A stretch of 64,000 bases of DNA from Clavibacter michiganensis (GCF_002151125.1 NZ_MDJZ01000015.1:124001-188000), one strand, 5' to 3'; numbered from the stretch's first letter, positions 1-8,897 are shown. The notes: generated by a model from the sequence alone, not told the origin. Translations and numbers: made by a program.

Positions 1-1086
1 ATCGCCGTGGCGGGGCTCCGGGACGCGGCGATCCATCACGGTGCGGAGCTCGAGCCGGAGGAGGACGACAGGCCACCGGTCGCCGTCACGGGAGCCGCGT
101 CGACGCGGCTGCTGGGGGGTCCGGAGCCCGCGGAGCCCTGCCTGGGCGACGTCGTGGGCAACGAGGAGGCCGTGGAGGCGCTCGTGATCGCGGCGGCGGG
201 CGGGCACCACATGTTCCTGCTCGGGCCGCCCGGCGCGGGGAAGACCATGCTCGCGCAGCGGCTCCCCGGCCTGCTGCCCGACCTCGACGAGGAGGCGGCG
301 CTGGAGGTCGGCTGCATCCGCTCGCTGTGCGGTGAGAGGCTGGGGCCCGAGCTGCCCGTGCGACCGCCCCTGGAGGCGCCGCACCACACCGCGAGCGCCG
401 CCGGCATCGTCGGTGGAGGCAGCGGCCGGATCCGTCCGGGCGCGGCCGTGCGCGCCAGCGGGGGAGTCCTCTTCCTCGACGAGGCGCCGGAGTTCGCGGG
501 TGCCGTGCTGGACTGCCTCCGCCAGCCGCTGGAGTCGGGCGTCATCAGCATCCACCGCGCCAACGGGGTCGCGCACTTCCCGGGACGCTTCCAGCTCGTG
601 ATGGCCGCCAATCCGTGCCCGTGCGGTTCGTACGGCGTCGCGGGCTCCGACTGCTCCTGCCCGCCCCAGGCGCGCCGACGATACCTGGCGCGACTCTCCG
701 GACCGCTCATGGACCGCATGGACATCCGGCTCGGCGTCCGCAGGGTCACGACGGCCGTGCACCTGGCCGCGGGTGACGCGCCGCGCGTCACGACCGCGCT
801 GGCCCGTGAGCGGGTCGCCGCCGCCCGTGCGGCCGCCGCGGAGCGATGGGCCGCGACGCCGTGGCGCACCAACGCCCACGTCTCCGGCACCTGGTTGCGG
901 CGCGAGGCGCGCGTCGCCCGGGGCGCGACGGCGGCTCTCGACCGGGCGCTGGACCGCGGGCTCCTCACCATGCGCGGCTACGACCGCGTCCTCCGGATCG
1001 GATGGACGCTGGCGGACCTGGACGGGGCGTCGAGCCCGGATGCGGACCACCTGGGTCGGGCGCTCCTGCTGCGAGGCGCGTCGTGA
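1..1086 (+). CDS. yifB: YifB/ComM-family Mg-chelatase-like AAA+ ATPase, C-terminal part
   Basis: The frame is open from base 1, so the N-terminus lies outside the window; about 361 residues of a family usually near 500 are present. Seen: a Walker A loop (GPPGAGKT, about 230-250), a Walker B (LFLDEAPEF, about 470-490), the family signature AANPCPCG near 605, and the C-terminal Mg-chelatase helical domain. Family knowledge: ComM/YifB proteins are AAA+ helicases that promote branch migration during natural transformation. The stop codon overlaps the dprA start, so the two are translationally coupled, and dprA also belongs to the transformation machinery. The GTG at base 7 should not be taken as the true start, because Rossmann/Lon-like N-terminal sequence is missing. 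Confidence 0.93.
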   Translation: MAVAGLRDAAIHHGAELEPEEDDRPPVAVTGAASTRLLGGPEPAEPCLGDVVGNEEAVEALVIAAAGGHHMFLLGPPGAGKTMLAQRLPGLLPDLDEEAALEVGCIRSLCGERLGPELPVRPPLEAPHHTASAAGIVGGGSGRIRPGAAVRASGGVLFLDEAPEFAGAVLDCLRQPLESGVISIHRANGVAHFPGRFQLVMAANPCPCGSYGVAGSDCSCPPQARRRYLARLSGPLMDRMDIRLGVRRVTTAVHLAAGDAPRVTTALARERVAAARAAAAERWAATPWRTNAHVSGTWLRREARVARGATAALDRALDRGLLTMRGYDRVLRIGWTLADLDGASSPDADHLGRALLLRGAS

Positions 1087-2468
1087 TGGCCGCCGGCGAC
1101 GGCGGCGTCGCCGGACCGGGCGCGGCACGTGCGCGCGCCGTCGCCCGCCTCGGCCTGCCGGCGCGCGACATGGACGAGCTGGTCGCCGCGCTCCGACCCC
1201 GACCCGGAGGCTCGGGGGAGGAGATGGACGACGAGGACGGCGTGGATGTGGCAGCGCGCTGCACCTGGTCCGGCATCGCCGAGCCGGGCGACCGCGTCGC
1301 CGGCGCGGTGATCGGCGTGCTCGGCGCGGGCGCCGCTCTCGCCGCCGTGGTCGACGGCTTCACCGCCGATGCCGTCGTGGGGGCGATGCTCGAGGCCGGC
1401 CTCGACCTGCAGGAGGACGGTCGCGCCGCGCTCCTCGGCGAGATCGACGGGGCGCTGCAGCGCTGGCGGCCCCGCGTCGTTCGAACGGAGGCGCTGGCGC
1501 GGCTGCACGCCGCGCGCGCGGTGGGCGCCCGCGTCCTGGTTCCGGGTGATCCGCACTGGCCCGTCGGCGCGGACGACCTGGGGCCGCACGCGCCGCTCGT
1601 GCTCTGGTGCACCGGCGCTCCGGCAGCGCTGGCCGCGCTGCCGAGGTCCGTGGCCATCGTGGGAGCGCGCGCGGCCACGGGGTACGGCGAGCACGTCACC
1701 GCGGAGCTGGCCGCCGGCCTCGTCGACCGCGGTGTGGCGGTCGTCTCCGGCGGCGCCTACGGCATCGACGGCGCCGCGCACCGCGCCGCGGTCGGGTCCT
1801 CGGGTCGGACGGTCGCGTTCCTGGCCGGCGGGGTCGACCGCCTGTACCCGCCCGGCCACACGGAGCTGTTCGCCCGGATGCGACGGGACGGGGCGGTGGT
1901 CTCCGAGCTTCCCTGCGGGGCGTCACCGACCCGATGGCGGTTCCTCCTCCGCAACCGGCTCATCGCGGCGGTCAGCGCGGCCACCGTCGTGGTCGAGGCG
2001 GGTGCGAGGAGCGGCTCGCTGAACACCGCCAATCACGCGGTGGCGCTGGAGCGTCCGCTCGGCGCCGTCCCCGGGCCGGTCACCAGCGCGTCGTCGTCGG
2101 GTTGCCACCGCCTCCTCCGCGAGTCCGCCGCGGTCTGCATCACCTCCGCCGACGACGTCATGGACCTCCTGCCGGGATGGAGCGCAGGCGGAGCGCAGGC
2201 TCACGCGCCGGATCCCCGGCTCCCGGCCACGCCGAGCGGTCCCGGTCCGGATCGCGCGGATGCGCGTTCCACGGAGGACAGGGGGGATCCGCGGGTCGTC
2301 CGCGTGCTCGACGCCCTCGCCGTCCGCCGCGGACGCGACACCGCGGACGTCGCGGCACGAGCGGGCCTCAGCATGGCGGAGACCTCGTCCGTGCTGGGCA
2401 TGCTCGAGCTGGAGGGGGAGGTGGCCCGGCCGGACGGCGGCTGGGTGCGGCGGCCGGCGTCGCGGTGA
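1086..2468 (+). CDS. dprA: DNA-processing protein DprA
   Basis: This is a 460-residue DprA/Smf protein, which loads RecA on incoming single-stranded DNA. Seen: the Rossmann-like DprA core with IVGARAATGYG, SGGAYGIDGAAH and LAGGVDRLYPPGH, and a C-terminal winged-helix domain over the last 70 residues (VAARAGLSMAETSSVL). The ATG at 1086 shares its A with the TGA of the upstream yifB gene; a GTG at 1083 is an alternative. The open frame extends back to 846, but that part overlaps yifB and does not resemble DprA. The pair yifB-dprA followed by xerC is a common actinobacterial arrangement. Confidence 0.95.
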   Translation: MAAGDGGVAGPGAARARAVARLGLPARDMDELVAALRPRPGGSGEEMDDEDGVDVAARCTWSGIAEPGDRVAGAVIGVLGAGAALAAVVDGFTADAVVGAMLEAGLDLQEDGRAALLGEIDGALQRWRPRVVRTEALARLHAARAVGARVLVPGDPHWPVGADDLGPHAPLVLWCTGAPAALAALPRSVAIVGARAATGYGEHVTAELAAGLVDRGVAVVSGGAYGIDGAAHRAAVGSSGRTVAFLAGGVDRLYPPGHTELFARMRRDGAVVSELPCGASPTRWRFLLRNRLIAAVSAATVVVEAGARSGSLNTANHAVALERPLGAVPGPVTSASSSGCHRLLRESAAVCITSADDVMDLLPGWSAGGAQAHAPDPRLPATPSGPGPDRADARSTEDRGDPRVVRVLDALAVRRGRDTADVAARAGLSMAETSSVLGMLELEGEVARPDGGWVRRPASR

Positions 2469-2702
2469 CGACCAGCCCGCGTCCGGCAACGCGGTGACGA
2501 CCGGTCGGCCGCGGGTGTCACGGCATATCCCCACGCCGGCCGGGGCGGGGAGGGCGGCCCGGATGCGTGCTGGAGGACCAGATGGGGCCGGACCGCGCGG
2601 GAGGGCGGGGACGGGGACGGGGATCGATCGCGTCGGGCCGCGCGACTCCGCCGCTCGCGCCCGCGGACCCGCTGCGCCTCGCCCGCACCCTGCCCCTGGC
2701 CG

Positions 2703-2717
2703 TAGCCTTCGGGGATG
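2703..2717 (+). promoter_or_regulatory. Leaderless-type promoter of xerC
   Basis: A TAGCCT -10 hexamer at 2703-2708 is followed by six bases and then the ATG at 2715. No Shine-Dalgarno sequence precedes the ATG. This spacing puts the transcript start at or next to the start codon. No convincing -35 box is visible. Confidence 0.55.
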
Positions 2718-3683
2718 GAGTCATCTGCGCGCACCGCACCCGCGCGCCCGCGGTCCTCGCGCGAGGCCCGGGTCGCCACCGCCCTCGATGTCGACATCGC
2801 CGAGTTCGGGACATCCCTGGAGCGGGAGCGGGGCAGCGCGTCCCACACCGTCCGGGCGTACTCCTCCGACCTGCGCGACCTCGCCGCGCACGCCGCCCGG
2901 CAGGGCGTCACGTCGTGCACGGACCTCGACCTCGAGGTGCTGCGCGACTGGCTGTGGCGGGGATCCCAGGCGCGGTTGTCTCCTGCGACGCTCGCGCGGC
3001 GGTCGGCCGCCGTGCGGGGGTTCGGGGCGTGGCTGCTGCGCACCGGGCGCGTCCCGGCCGACCCCGCCGTCCGGCTGAAGGCACCCCGCGCAGGCTCACA
3101 CCTCCCGCGTGTGCTCGCCCGCGAGCAGATGTCCGGGCTCCTGGCGGACCTCACCGCACGCGCGGCGGACGACGACCCCGCAGCGCTCCGGGACCTCGCC
3201 GTCATCGAGCTGCTCTACGCGTCCGCCCTCCGCGTGTCCGAGCTCACGGGCCTGGAGATCGCCGACGTCGACGCGTCCCGGCTCACGGTGCGCGTGATCG
3301 GCAAGGGCGACCGCGAGCGCGTCGTGCCGTTCGGCGTCCCCGCGGCCGAGGCCATCGACGCCTACCTCTCACGCGGCCGGCCGCGGCTCGTCTCCCCGCG
3401 GACCGGATCGGCCCTGTTCCTCGGCGGGCGCGGCGGGCGGCTCGGGGCGCGCGCGGTCTACGGCCTCGTGGCGTCCCTGCTCGCGGACATCCCCGGGTCG
3501 GGGCCGCAGGGACCCCACGCCCTCCGGCACACGGCGGCGACGCACCTGCTCGACGGGGGAGCCGACCTCCGCACCGTGCAGGAGATGCTCGGCCACGCGA
3601 GCCTCGGCACGACCCAGATCTACACGCACGTCTCGATCGAGCGGCTCCGCCGCAGCTACGAGGGCGCGCACCCGCGGGCCTGA
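2715..3683 (+). CDS. xerC: Tyrosine recombinase XerC
   Basis: A 322-residue site-specific recombinase, which with XerD resolves chromosome dimers at dif. Seen: an N-terminal SAM-like core-binding domain (about residues 20-115) and a C-terminal catalytic domain with Arg173 (ALRVSELTG), His268 and Arg271 (HALRH), His294 (LGHASLG) and the nucleophile Tyr303 (YTHV). Length and residues match XerC; the neighbourhood of housekeeping genes and the absence of phage genes argue against a prophage integrase. The upstream 246 bases carry no gene. The start fits the TAGCCT box six bases upstream. Confidence 0.94.
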   Translation: MESSARTAPARPRSSREARVATALDVDIAEFGTSLERERGSASHTVRAYSSDLRDLAAHAARQGVTSCTDLDLEVLRDWLWRGSQARLSPATLARRSAAVRGFGAWLLRTGRVPADPAVRLKAPRAGSHLPRVLAREQMSGLLADLTARAADDDPAALRDLAVIELLYASALRVSELTGLEIADVDASRLTVRVIGKGDRERVVPFGVPAAEAIDAYLSRGRPRLVSPRTGSALFLGGRGGRLGARAVYGLVASLLADIPGSGPQGPHALRHTAATHLLDGGADLRTVQEMLGHASLGTTQIYTHVSIERLRRSYEGAHPRA

Positions 3684-3705
3684 TCCTCGGAGGCGGCGAC
3701 GACGG

Positions 3706-3728
3706 CGCGATCCCCGACGGGATCCGCG
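3706..3728. terminator. Hairpin between convergent xerC and M23 genes
   Basis: CGCGATCCC (3706-3714) and GGGATCCGCG (3719-3728) pair with one bulged base around a CGAC loop. It sits between two convergent stop codons, so it could serve both strands. There is no T-tract. Confidence 0.4.
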
Positions 3729-3758
3729 GCGGATGGCATCGGGTGACATGGTCGAGGG

Positions 3759-4310
3759 TCACGGATCCAGCGGCAGCAGCACGGCGTGCCTCAGGGCGGC
3801 GAGCAGCAGCGCCGGATCCACGTAGGCGCCGTGGAGCCGCGCGCCGAGGTGCAGCCCGCCGTCCGGCTCGTGCCGCGGCTCCGCGGCGAGGGTGCCGATG
3901 ACCTGTCCGGCGACGACGTGGTCGCCGGCCGCGACCAGCGGGACGACGGGCTCCACCGAGGAGACGAACCCGTCGGCGTGCTGCACGCTCACGACGGGCC
4001 GGTCGACGACCGCACCGGCGAAGGACACCGTCCCGTCCGCGGGAGCGCGCACCTCCGCCCCCGGCTCGACGGCGATGTCGATGCCGCGGTGGCCGGGACC
4101 GTAGGGGGTGGCCGGCGCCTCGAACGGCCGCGTGACGGTGTGCGGCGGATCCACCGGCCACGCCCAGCGCGGCGTCGCGGGGGTCGCGGTCCCGGTGGGC
4201 GACGTCTCCGCCGCGGACGGCTCCGGCAGCCCCGGCGCGCCCGTCCCGGCCAGGAGCCCGATCGCCAGCGCGGTCGCGCATGCCCTCCGCCGTGCATCCC
4301 CGCCGCGCAT
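3759..4310 (-). CDS. Secreted M23 (LytM-like) peptidase-family protein, possibly inactive
   Basis: A 183-residue exported protein. Seen: a short basic N-terminus and hydrophobic signal sequence (residues 8-25), then an M23 beta-barrel domain with PYGPGHRGIDIA giving zinc ligands His74 and Asp78, and LHLGARL giving His154. The extra histidines usual in M23 enzymes (first His of HxH, and the His of the YxHL loop) are replaced, so it may bind wall or act as an activator rather than cut peptide bonds. The start is the ATG at 4310, preceded by GGGAGGGG; the open frame continues upstream but without a signal peptide. It is divergent from the transporter gene. M23 genes next to rpsB are common in actinobacteria. 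Confidence 0.85.
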   Translation of the reverse strand: MRGGDARRRACATALAIGLLAGTGAPGLPEPSAAETSPTGTATPATPRWAWPVDPPHTVTRPFEAPATPYGPGHRGIDIAVEPGAEVRAPADGTVSFAGAVVDRPVVSVQHADGFVSSVEPVVPLVAAGDHVVAGQVIGTLAAEPRHEPDGGLHLGARLHGAYVDPALLLAALRHAVLLPLDP

Positions 4311-4428
4311 GCGCCCCTCCCTCTCCGGCGGACCCGTCCCGTGCGCCGGTCGGCCGCATGATGCCCCCTGCGACGCCGGATCCGAGCCACGCTCCCACCC
4401 CGCCGGAGAAGTGGCAGAGTGGTCCGTT

Positions 4429-5886
4429 GTGAACGAGACGACGACCCCCCGGGATGACAAGAAGCTCCAGCGACGCGCGATAGGCCTGGCCGTCTCGGCC
4501 GCGGTGGGGGGCTTCCTGTTCGGGTTCGACTCCTCCGTCATCAACGGCGCGGTCTCCGCCATCCAGGGCAGGTTCGAGCTCAGCGAGACGCTCATCGGCT
4601 TCGCGGTCGCGAGCGCGCTGCTCGGCTGCGCGCTGGGCGCCTACCTGGCGGGCCGCATCGCCGACCGCATCGGCCGCCGCTGGACCATGATCATCGGCGC
4701 CGGCTTCTTCTTCATCAGCGCCTTCGGCTCCGGATACGCGTTCAGCGTCTGGGACCTCACCATCTGGCGCATCGTCGGCGGACTCGGCATCGGCATCGCG
4801 TCGGTGGTGGCACCCGCCTACATCGCCGAGATCTCGCCCAAGCTCCTCCGCGGCCGCCTCGCGTCGCTGCAGCAGCTCGCGATCACGCTCGGCATCTTCA
4901 CCGCCCTGCTCTCGGACGCCGTCTTCGCCGGTGCCGCGGGCGGTGCGTCGGAGGAGTTCTGGCTCGGTCTCGAGGCCTGGCGCTGGATGCTCCTCGTGTG
5001 CGCCGTCCCCGCCGTGATCTACGGCTTCCTGGCCTGGCGCCTGCCCGAGTCCCCCCGCTACCTCGTCGAGAAGGGCCGCAAGGAGGAGGCGCAGGAGATC
5101 CTCGCGAGCGTCTGGAAGCAGGAGGACATCGACCGCGCCAGCCGCGACCTCGAGCGCCAGATCGAGGAGGACCGCGTCGCCAAGCGCACCGGCACCCTCC
5201 GCGGCAACAAGCTCGGCCTCCAGGGCATCGTCTGGATCGGCATCATCCTGTCGGTGTTCCAGCAGTTCGTCGGCATCAACGTGATCTTCTACTACTCCAC
5301 GACCCTGTGGCAGGCCGTCGGCTTCGACGAGTCGCAGTCGCTGACGACCTCGGTCATCACGGCCGTGACCAACGTGGCCGTCACCTTCATCGCCATCGCG
5401 CTCGTCGACCGCATCGGCCGCCGCCCCATCCTCCTGTCCGGCTCGCTCGCCATGGCCGTGTCCCTCGCGGTGATGGCCGTCTGCTTCAGCCAGTCGTTCA
5501 CCCAGGACGGCGAGGTGTCGCTGCCGCAGCCGTTCGGCGTCATCGCGATCATCGCCGCCAACGTCTTCGTCATCGGCTTCGGCGCGTCGTGGGGTCCGCT
5601 GGTCTGGGTCCTCCTCGGCGAGATCTTCCCGAACCGGATCCGCGCCAAGGCCCTCGGCGTCGCCGCCATGGCCCAGTGGATCGCGAACTTCGCCATCACC
5701 GTCTCCTTCCCGGCGCTGTCCGCCTTCTCGCTGCCCTTCACCTACGGCATGTACGCCGCGTTCGCCGCCCTCTCGTTCGTCTTCGTGCTCATGAAGATCC
5801 CGGAGACCAACGGCATGTCGCTCGAGGAGGCCGAGACCCTGTTCGTCGACAAGCCCAAGAAGCGCAAGGACGCCGCGCGCTCCTGA
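4429..5886 (+). CDS. Sugar porter family MFS transporter
   Basis: A 485-residue, 12-helix major facilitator protein that would import a sugar with protons. Seen: sugar porter signatures in order: GFLFGFDSSVINGA in helix 1, GRIADRIGRR in loop 2-3, PESPRYL after helix 6, QQFVGINVIFYYS in helix 7, DRIGRRP in loop 8-9 and PETNG after helix 12. It resembles actinobacterial glucose/xylose/inositol permeases; the substrate cannot be told from sequence. The GTG at 4429 places the basic N-terminus just before helix 1; another GTG at 4411 is in frame, and neither has a well-spaced ribosome binding site. It lies between the M23 gene and rpsB, a spot usually free of transporters. Confidence 0.92.
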   Translation: MNETTTPRDDKKLQRRAIGLAVSAAVGGFLFGFDSSVINGAVSAIQGRFELSETLIGFAVASALLGCALGAYLAGRIADRIGRRWTMIIGAGFFFISAFGSGYAFSVWDLTIWRIVGGLGIGIASVVAPAYIAEISPKLLRGRLASLQQLAITLGIFTALLSDAVFAGAAGGASEEFWLGLEAWRWMLLVCAVPAVIYGFLAWRLPESPRYLVEKGRKEEAQEILASVWKQEDIDRASRDLERQIEEDRVAKRTGTLRGNKLGLQGIVWIGIILSVFQQFVGINVIFYYSTTLWQAVGFDESQSLTTSVITAVTNVAVTFIAIALVDRIGRRPILLSGSLAMAVSLAVMAVCFSQSFTQDGEVSLPQPFGVIAIIAANVFVIGFGASWGPLVWVLLGEIFPNRIRAKALGVAAMAQWIANFAITVSFPALSAFSLPFTYGMYAAFAALSFVFVLMKIPETNGMSLEEAETLFVDKPKKRKDAARS

Positions 5887-5899
5887 TCCGCCGCGTCGC

Positions 5900-5919
5900 C
5901 CTGCCGGTCGCCCGGCGGG
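5900..5919 (+). terminator. Hairpin after the sugar transporter
   Basis: CCTGCCGG (5900-5907) pairs with CCGGCGGG (5912-5919), with one G-T wobble, around a TCGC loop, 14 bases after the stop codon. No T-tract follows. Confidence 0.45.
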
Positions 5920-5923
5920 TGGT

Positions 5924-6125
5924 ACCATCGAGCAGCACCCGATCCAGGTCGGGTGACTACGCGTGCCCATCAGGCCTCCGCATCCACTCGGTCTCCTCCC
6001 GGCGATGAACCATGTCGCCGACGGGAGCGGATGCGCGCCGGGCACCAGGATCAGCGGTCGTCCCGACCGCCGAGCGAACCGACGAGGCGCGCAGCGAGAG
6101 CGCGCGCCGGAACAGGAGTACGGCC
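5924..6125 (+). promoter_or_regulatory. rpsB promoter and structured leader
   Basis: A TACCAT -10 candidate lies at 5924-5929. Three hairpins follow: 5996-6027 (CTCCC/GGGAG stacked on GGCGA/TCGCC with a three-base bulge), 6054-6070 (GCGGTC/GACCGC, five-base loop) and 6086-6108 (GGCGCGC/GCGCGCC), the last ending six bases before the AGGAG ribosome binding site. Such a long structured leader would suit feedback control by S2; that role is inference. Confidence 0.5.
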
Positions 6126-7088
6126 ATGGCCGTCGTCACCATCCGCCAGCTGCTCGACTGCGGCGTCCACTTCGGTCACCCGAAGACGCGCTGGAACCCG
6201 AAGATGAAGCGCTTCATCTTCACCGAGCGCTCCGGCATCTACATCATCGACCTGCAGCAGTCGCTGGCCCTCATCGACAAGGCCTACGACTTCGTCAAGG
6301 AGACGGTCGCCCACGGCGGCACCATCCTCTTCGTCGGCACCAAGAAGCAGGCGCAGGAGTCCATCGCCGAGCAGGCGCAGCGCGTCGGCCAGCCCTACGT
6401 GAACCAGCGCTGGCTGGGCGGTCTGCTGACCAACTTCCAGACCGTGCACAAGCGCCTGAACCGCCTCAAGGAGCTCGACCTCGTCGACTTCGACGACACG
6501 ACGCGCGGCTTCACCAAGAAGGAGCTGCTCATCCAGCGTCGCGAGCGCGACAAGCTGGAGAAGAGCCTCGGCGGCATCCGGAACCTGACCAAGACGCCGT
6601 CGGCGATGTGGGTCGTGGACACCAAGAAGGAGCACCTCGCGATCGACGAGGCGCGCAAGCTCGGCATCCCCGTCATCGGCATCCTCGACACCAACTGCGA
6701 CCCGGACGAGGTCCAGTACCCGATCCCGGGCAACGACGATGCGATCCGCTCCGTCGCGCTGCTGACGCGCATCATCGCCGACGCCGCCGCCGAGGGCCTC
6801 ATCCAGCGCCACCAGAAGCCCGACGCCGAGGGCTCCGCGCCCGTCGAGCCGATGGCCGACTGGGAGCGCGAGCTGCTGGAGCAGGGCGACGCCGCCAAGG
6901 CCGCGCTGCCCGTCGAGGAGAACGACGTCGACGCCGAGGTCTCCGCCAAGAACGAGGCGAAGTCCGAGGACGAGGTCCCCGCCCCCGTGCACGCCCCCGA
7001 GTCCGACGACGCCACCGAGGCGAAGATCGAGGCCGAGGCGACCGAGTCCGAGGCAGCGCCCGCCACGACGGCCACGGTCTCCGAGTAG
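6126..7088 (+). CDS. rpsB: 30S ribosomal protein S2
   Basis: A 320-residue S2 protein of the small ribosomal subunit. Seen: the conserved N-terminus [16 protein letters not shown], the coiled-coil segment about residues 100-150, [12 protein letters not shown], and [15 protein letters not shown]. After about residue 235 comes an acidic Ala/Glu-rich tail of some 80 residues, common in actinobacterial S2. AGGAG at 6114-6118 fixes the ATG at 6126. An ATG at 6012 is in frame without a stop, but it lies in the leader hairpin and would add non-S2 sequence. Followed by tsf, as in most bacteria. Confidence 0.98.
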   Translation: MAVVTIRQLLDCGVHFGHPKTRWNPKMKRFIFTERSGIYIIDLQQSLALIDKAYDFVKETVAHGGTILFVGTKKQAQESIAEQAQRVGQPYVNQRWLGGLLTNFQTVHKRLNRLKELDLVDFDDTTRGFTKKELLIQRRERDKLEKSLGGIRNLTKTPSAMWVVDTKKEHLAIDEARKLGIPVIGILDTNCDPDEVQYPIPGNDDAIRSVALLTRIIADAAAEGLIQRHQKPDAEGSAPVEPMADWERELLEQGDAAKAALPVEENDVDAEVSAKNEAKSEDEVPAPVHAPESDDATEAKIEAEATESEAAPATTATVSE

Positions 7089-7106
7089 TCACAGCATCTG
7101 CACCAT

Positions 7107-7146
7107 CCCGACGGGCGGGCGCGGGGAACCGCGTCCGCCCGTCGGG
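7107..7146 (+). terminator. Strong hairpin between rpsB and tsf (attenuator or terminator)
   Basis: An 18-bp stem, CCCGACGGGCGGGCGCGG (7107-7124) against 7129-7146, with a single G-T wobble and a GGAA tetraloop. It lies 18 bases after rpsB and 53 before tsf. No T-tract follows, so partial readthrough is plausible. Confidence 0.7.
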
Positions 7147-7199
7147 CACTCACCTCCGGGAGACCCCCGGATCATCACCTACAGAAGGAGTCCATGAGC

Positions 7200-8027
7200 A
7201 TGGCGAACTTCACTGCCGCTGACGTCAAGGAGCTGCGCGACCGCCTCGGCGCCGGCATGATGGACAGCAAGAACGCGCTGGTCGAGGCTGACGGCGACAT
7301 CGAGAAGGCCATCGAGATCCTGCGTCTCAAGGGCCAGAAGGGCAACGCCAAGCGCGGCGACCGCTCCACCGCCGAGGGCCTCGTCGCCGCCGGCGACAAG
7401 GACGGCGCCGCCACCCTCATCGAGCTCGCGTGCGAGACCGACTTCGTCGCCAAGAACGACAAGTTCATCGCGCTGTCCGAGTCCGTCCTCGCCGCGGTCG
7501 TCGCGGCCGGCGCGTCCACCGTCGAGGAGGCCCTCCAGGCCCCCGCCGGCGAGCAGACCGTCGACCAGCTGATCAGCGACCAGGCCGCCATCCTCGGCGA
7601 GAAGATCGCCCTGCGTCGCGTGGCCCGCCTCGACGGCGAGCACCAGGAGGTCTACCTCCACCGCACGTCGAAGGACCTCCCGCCCCAGGTCGGCGTCGTC
7701 GTCGACTACACGGGCACGGATGCCGAGACGGCCCGCAGCATCGCCCAGCACATCGCGTTCGCCAACCCGGAGTACCTCGCCCGCGAGGACGTCCCGGCGG
7801 ACAAGGTCGAGGCCGAGCGCGCGATCGTCACCGAGATCTCGCGCAACGAGGGCAAGCCCGAGGCCGCCCTGCCGAAGATCATCGAGGGTCGCCTCACCGG
7901 CTACTTCAAGCAGGTCGCGCTCCTCGAGCAGGACTACGCGAAGGACAACAAGCAGTCCGTGAAGAAGGTCGTCGAGGCCGCCGGCCTCACGGTCACGGGC
8001 TTCGCCCGCTTCAAGGTCGGCGCCTAG
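7200..8027 (+). CDS. tsf: Elongation factor Ts
   Basis: A 275-residue guanine-nucleotide exchange factor for EF-Tu. Seen: the N-terminal UBA-like domain (VKELRDRLGAGMMDSKNAL), the ACETDFVAKN motif that contacts EF-Tu, and the C-terminal subdomain ending with the conserved VTGFARFKVG. AGGAG at 7186-7190 stands nine bases before the ATG at 7200 and only three before the ATG at 7194, and EF-Ts proteins typically begin MANFT, so 7200 is preferred. It ends a two-gene unit with rpsB and is followed by a strong terminator. Confidence 0.97.
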   Translation: MANFTAADVKELRDRLGAGMMDSKNALVEADGDIEKAIEILRLKGQKGNAKRGDRSTAEGLVAAGDKDGAATLIELACETDFVAKNDKFIALSESVLAAVVAAGASTVEEALQAPAGEQTVDQLISDQAAILGEKIALRRVARLDGEHQEVYLHRTSKDLPPQVGVVVDYTGTDAETARSIAQHIAFANPEYLAREDVPADKVEAERAIVTEISRNEGKPEAALPKIIEGRLTGYFKQVALLEQDYAKDNKQSVKKVVEAAGLTVTGFARFKVGA

Positions 8028-8037
8028 CACCACCACG

Positions 8038-8069
8038 GGGAGCCCGGGTCGCATGCGACCCGGGCTCCC
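8038..8069 (+). terminator. Rho-independent-type terminator after tsf
   Basis: A perfect 32-base palindrome; each arm is GGGAGCCCGGGTCGCA or its complement, and it is followed by TTCT. It starts ten bases after the tsf stop and separates the rpsB-tsf unit from pyrH. The perfect symmetry means a few central bases must stay unpaired in RNA. Confidence 0.85.
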
Positions 8070-8180
8070 TTCTCCATGTCCGGAGCCGTCGGCCGCGAGG
8101 CGCCGCCGACCCTGCCGGGCGTCACAGTAGATTGGACCGGGGCCGGATCCGGCGACCGGAACGCGAGGACGGGAACACCA

Positions 8181-8897
8181 ATGACCGATCAGACCACCAC
8201 CCGCCGTGTCCTCCTCAAGCTCTCCGGGGAGTCGTTCGGCGGCGGCCAGATGGGCGTGGACCCGGACGTCGTCAGCGCGCTCGCCCGGGAGATCGCGGAG
8301 GCCGCGAAGACCGTCGAGGTCGCCATCGTGGTCGGCGGCGGCAACTTCTTCCGGGGCGCGCAGCTGTCGCAGCGCGGCATGGACCGCGGCCGCGCCGACT
8401 ACATGGGCATGCTCGGCACGGTGATGAACGCGCTCGCCCTGCAGGACTTCCTCGAGCAGGCCGGCGCCGCCACCCGCGTCCAGTCCGCCATCTCGATGAC
8501 CCAGGTCGCCGAGCCCTACATCCCGCGTCGCGCCGTGCGCCACCTCGAGAAGGGCCGCATCGTCATCTTCGGCGCGGGCGCCGGACTGCCCTACTTCTCG
8601 ACCGACACCGTGGCCGCGCAGCGCGCCCTCGAGATCTCGGCCACCGAGGTCCTCGTCGCGAAGAACGGCGTCGACGGCGTCTACACGGGCGATCCCCGCA
8701 CCGACTCGACCGCCACGCTCCTCGACACCGTCACCTACCAGGACGCCCTGCAGCGCGGCCTCAAGGTGGTCGACTCGACCGCCTTCAGCCTCTGCATGGA
8801 CAACGACATGAAGATGGTCGTCTTCGGGATGGAGCCGGGTGGCAACGTCACCCGCGCGATCCGGGGCGAGCGCATCGGCACCATCGTCTCCAACTGA
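8181..8897 (+). CDS. pyrH: UMP kinase PyrH
   Basis: A 238-residue amino-acid-kinase-fold enzyme that phosphorylates UMP to UDP in pyrimidine synthesis. Seen: [12 protein letters not shown] at the phosphate-binding start, [10 protein letters not shown], the UMP-binding [16 protein letters not shown], and [13 protein letters not shown] near residue 160. The ATG at 8181 follows GAGGACGGGAA. The open frame reaches back to 8076 but only into the terminator region. A TAGATT at 8128-8133 is a weak -10 candidate. It is followed by frr after a hairpin, the classical pyrH-frr-cdsA order. Confidence 0.97.
   Translation: MTDQTTTRRVLLKLSGESFGGGQMGVDPDVVSALAREIAEAAKTVEVAIVVGGGNFFRGAQLSQRGMDRGRADYMGMLGTVMNALALQDFLEQAGAATRVQSAISMTQVAEPYIPRRAVRHLEKGRIVIFGAGAGLPYFSTDTVAAQRALEISATEVLVAKNGVDGVYTGDPRTDSTATLLDTVTYQDALQRGLKVVDSTAFSLCMDNDMKMVVFGMEPGGNVTRAIRGERIGTIVSN

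Noticed and set aside
2715-3683. Tyrosine recombinase as a possible phage or island integrase
   Set aside because: It fits XerC in length and sits in the conserved dprA-rpsB neighbourhood. No att repeats, tRNA or phage genes are near.
6012-6125. In-frame N-terminal extension of S2 from ATG 6012
   Set aside because: S2 starts conservatively at [13 protein letters not shown] precedes that ATG, and the upstream ATG lies in a leader hairpin loop.
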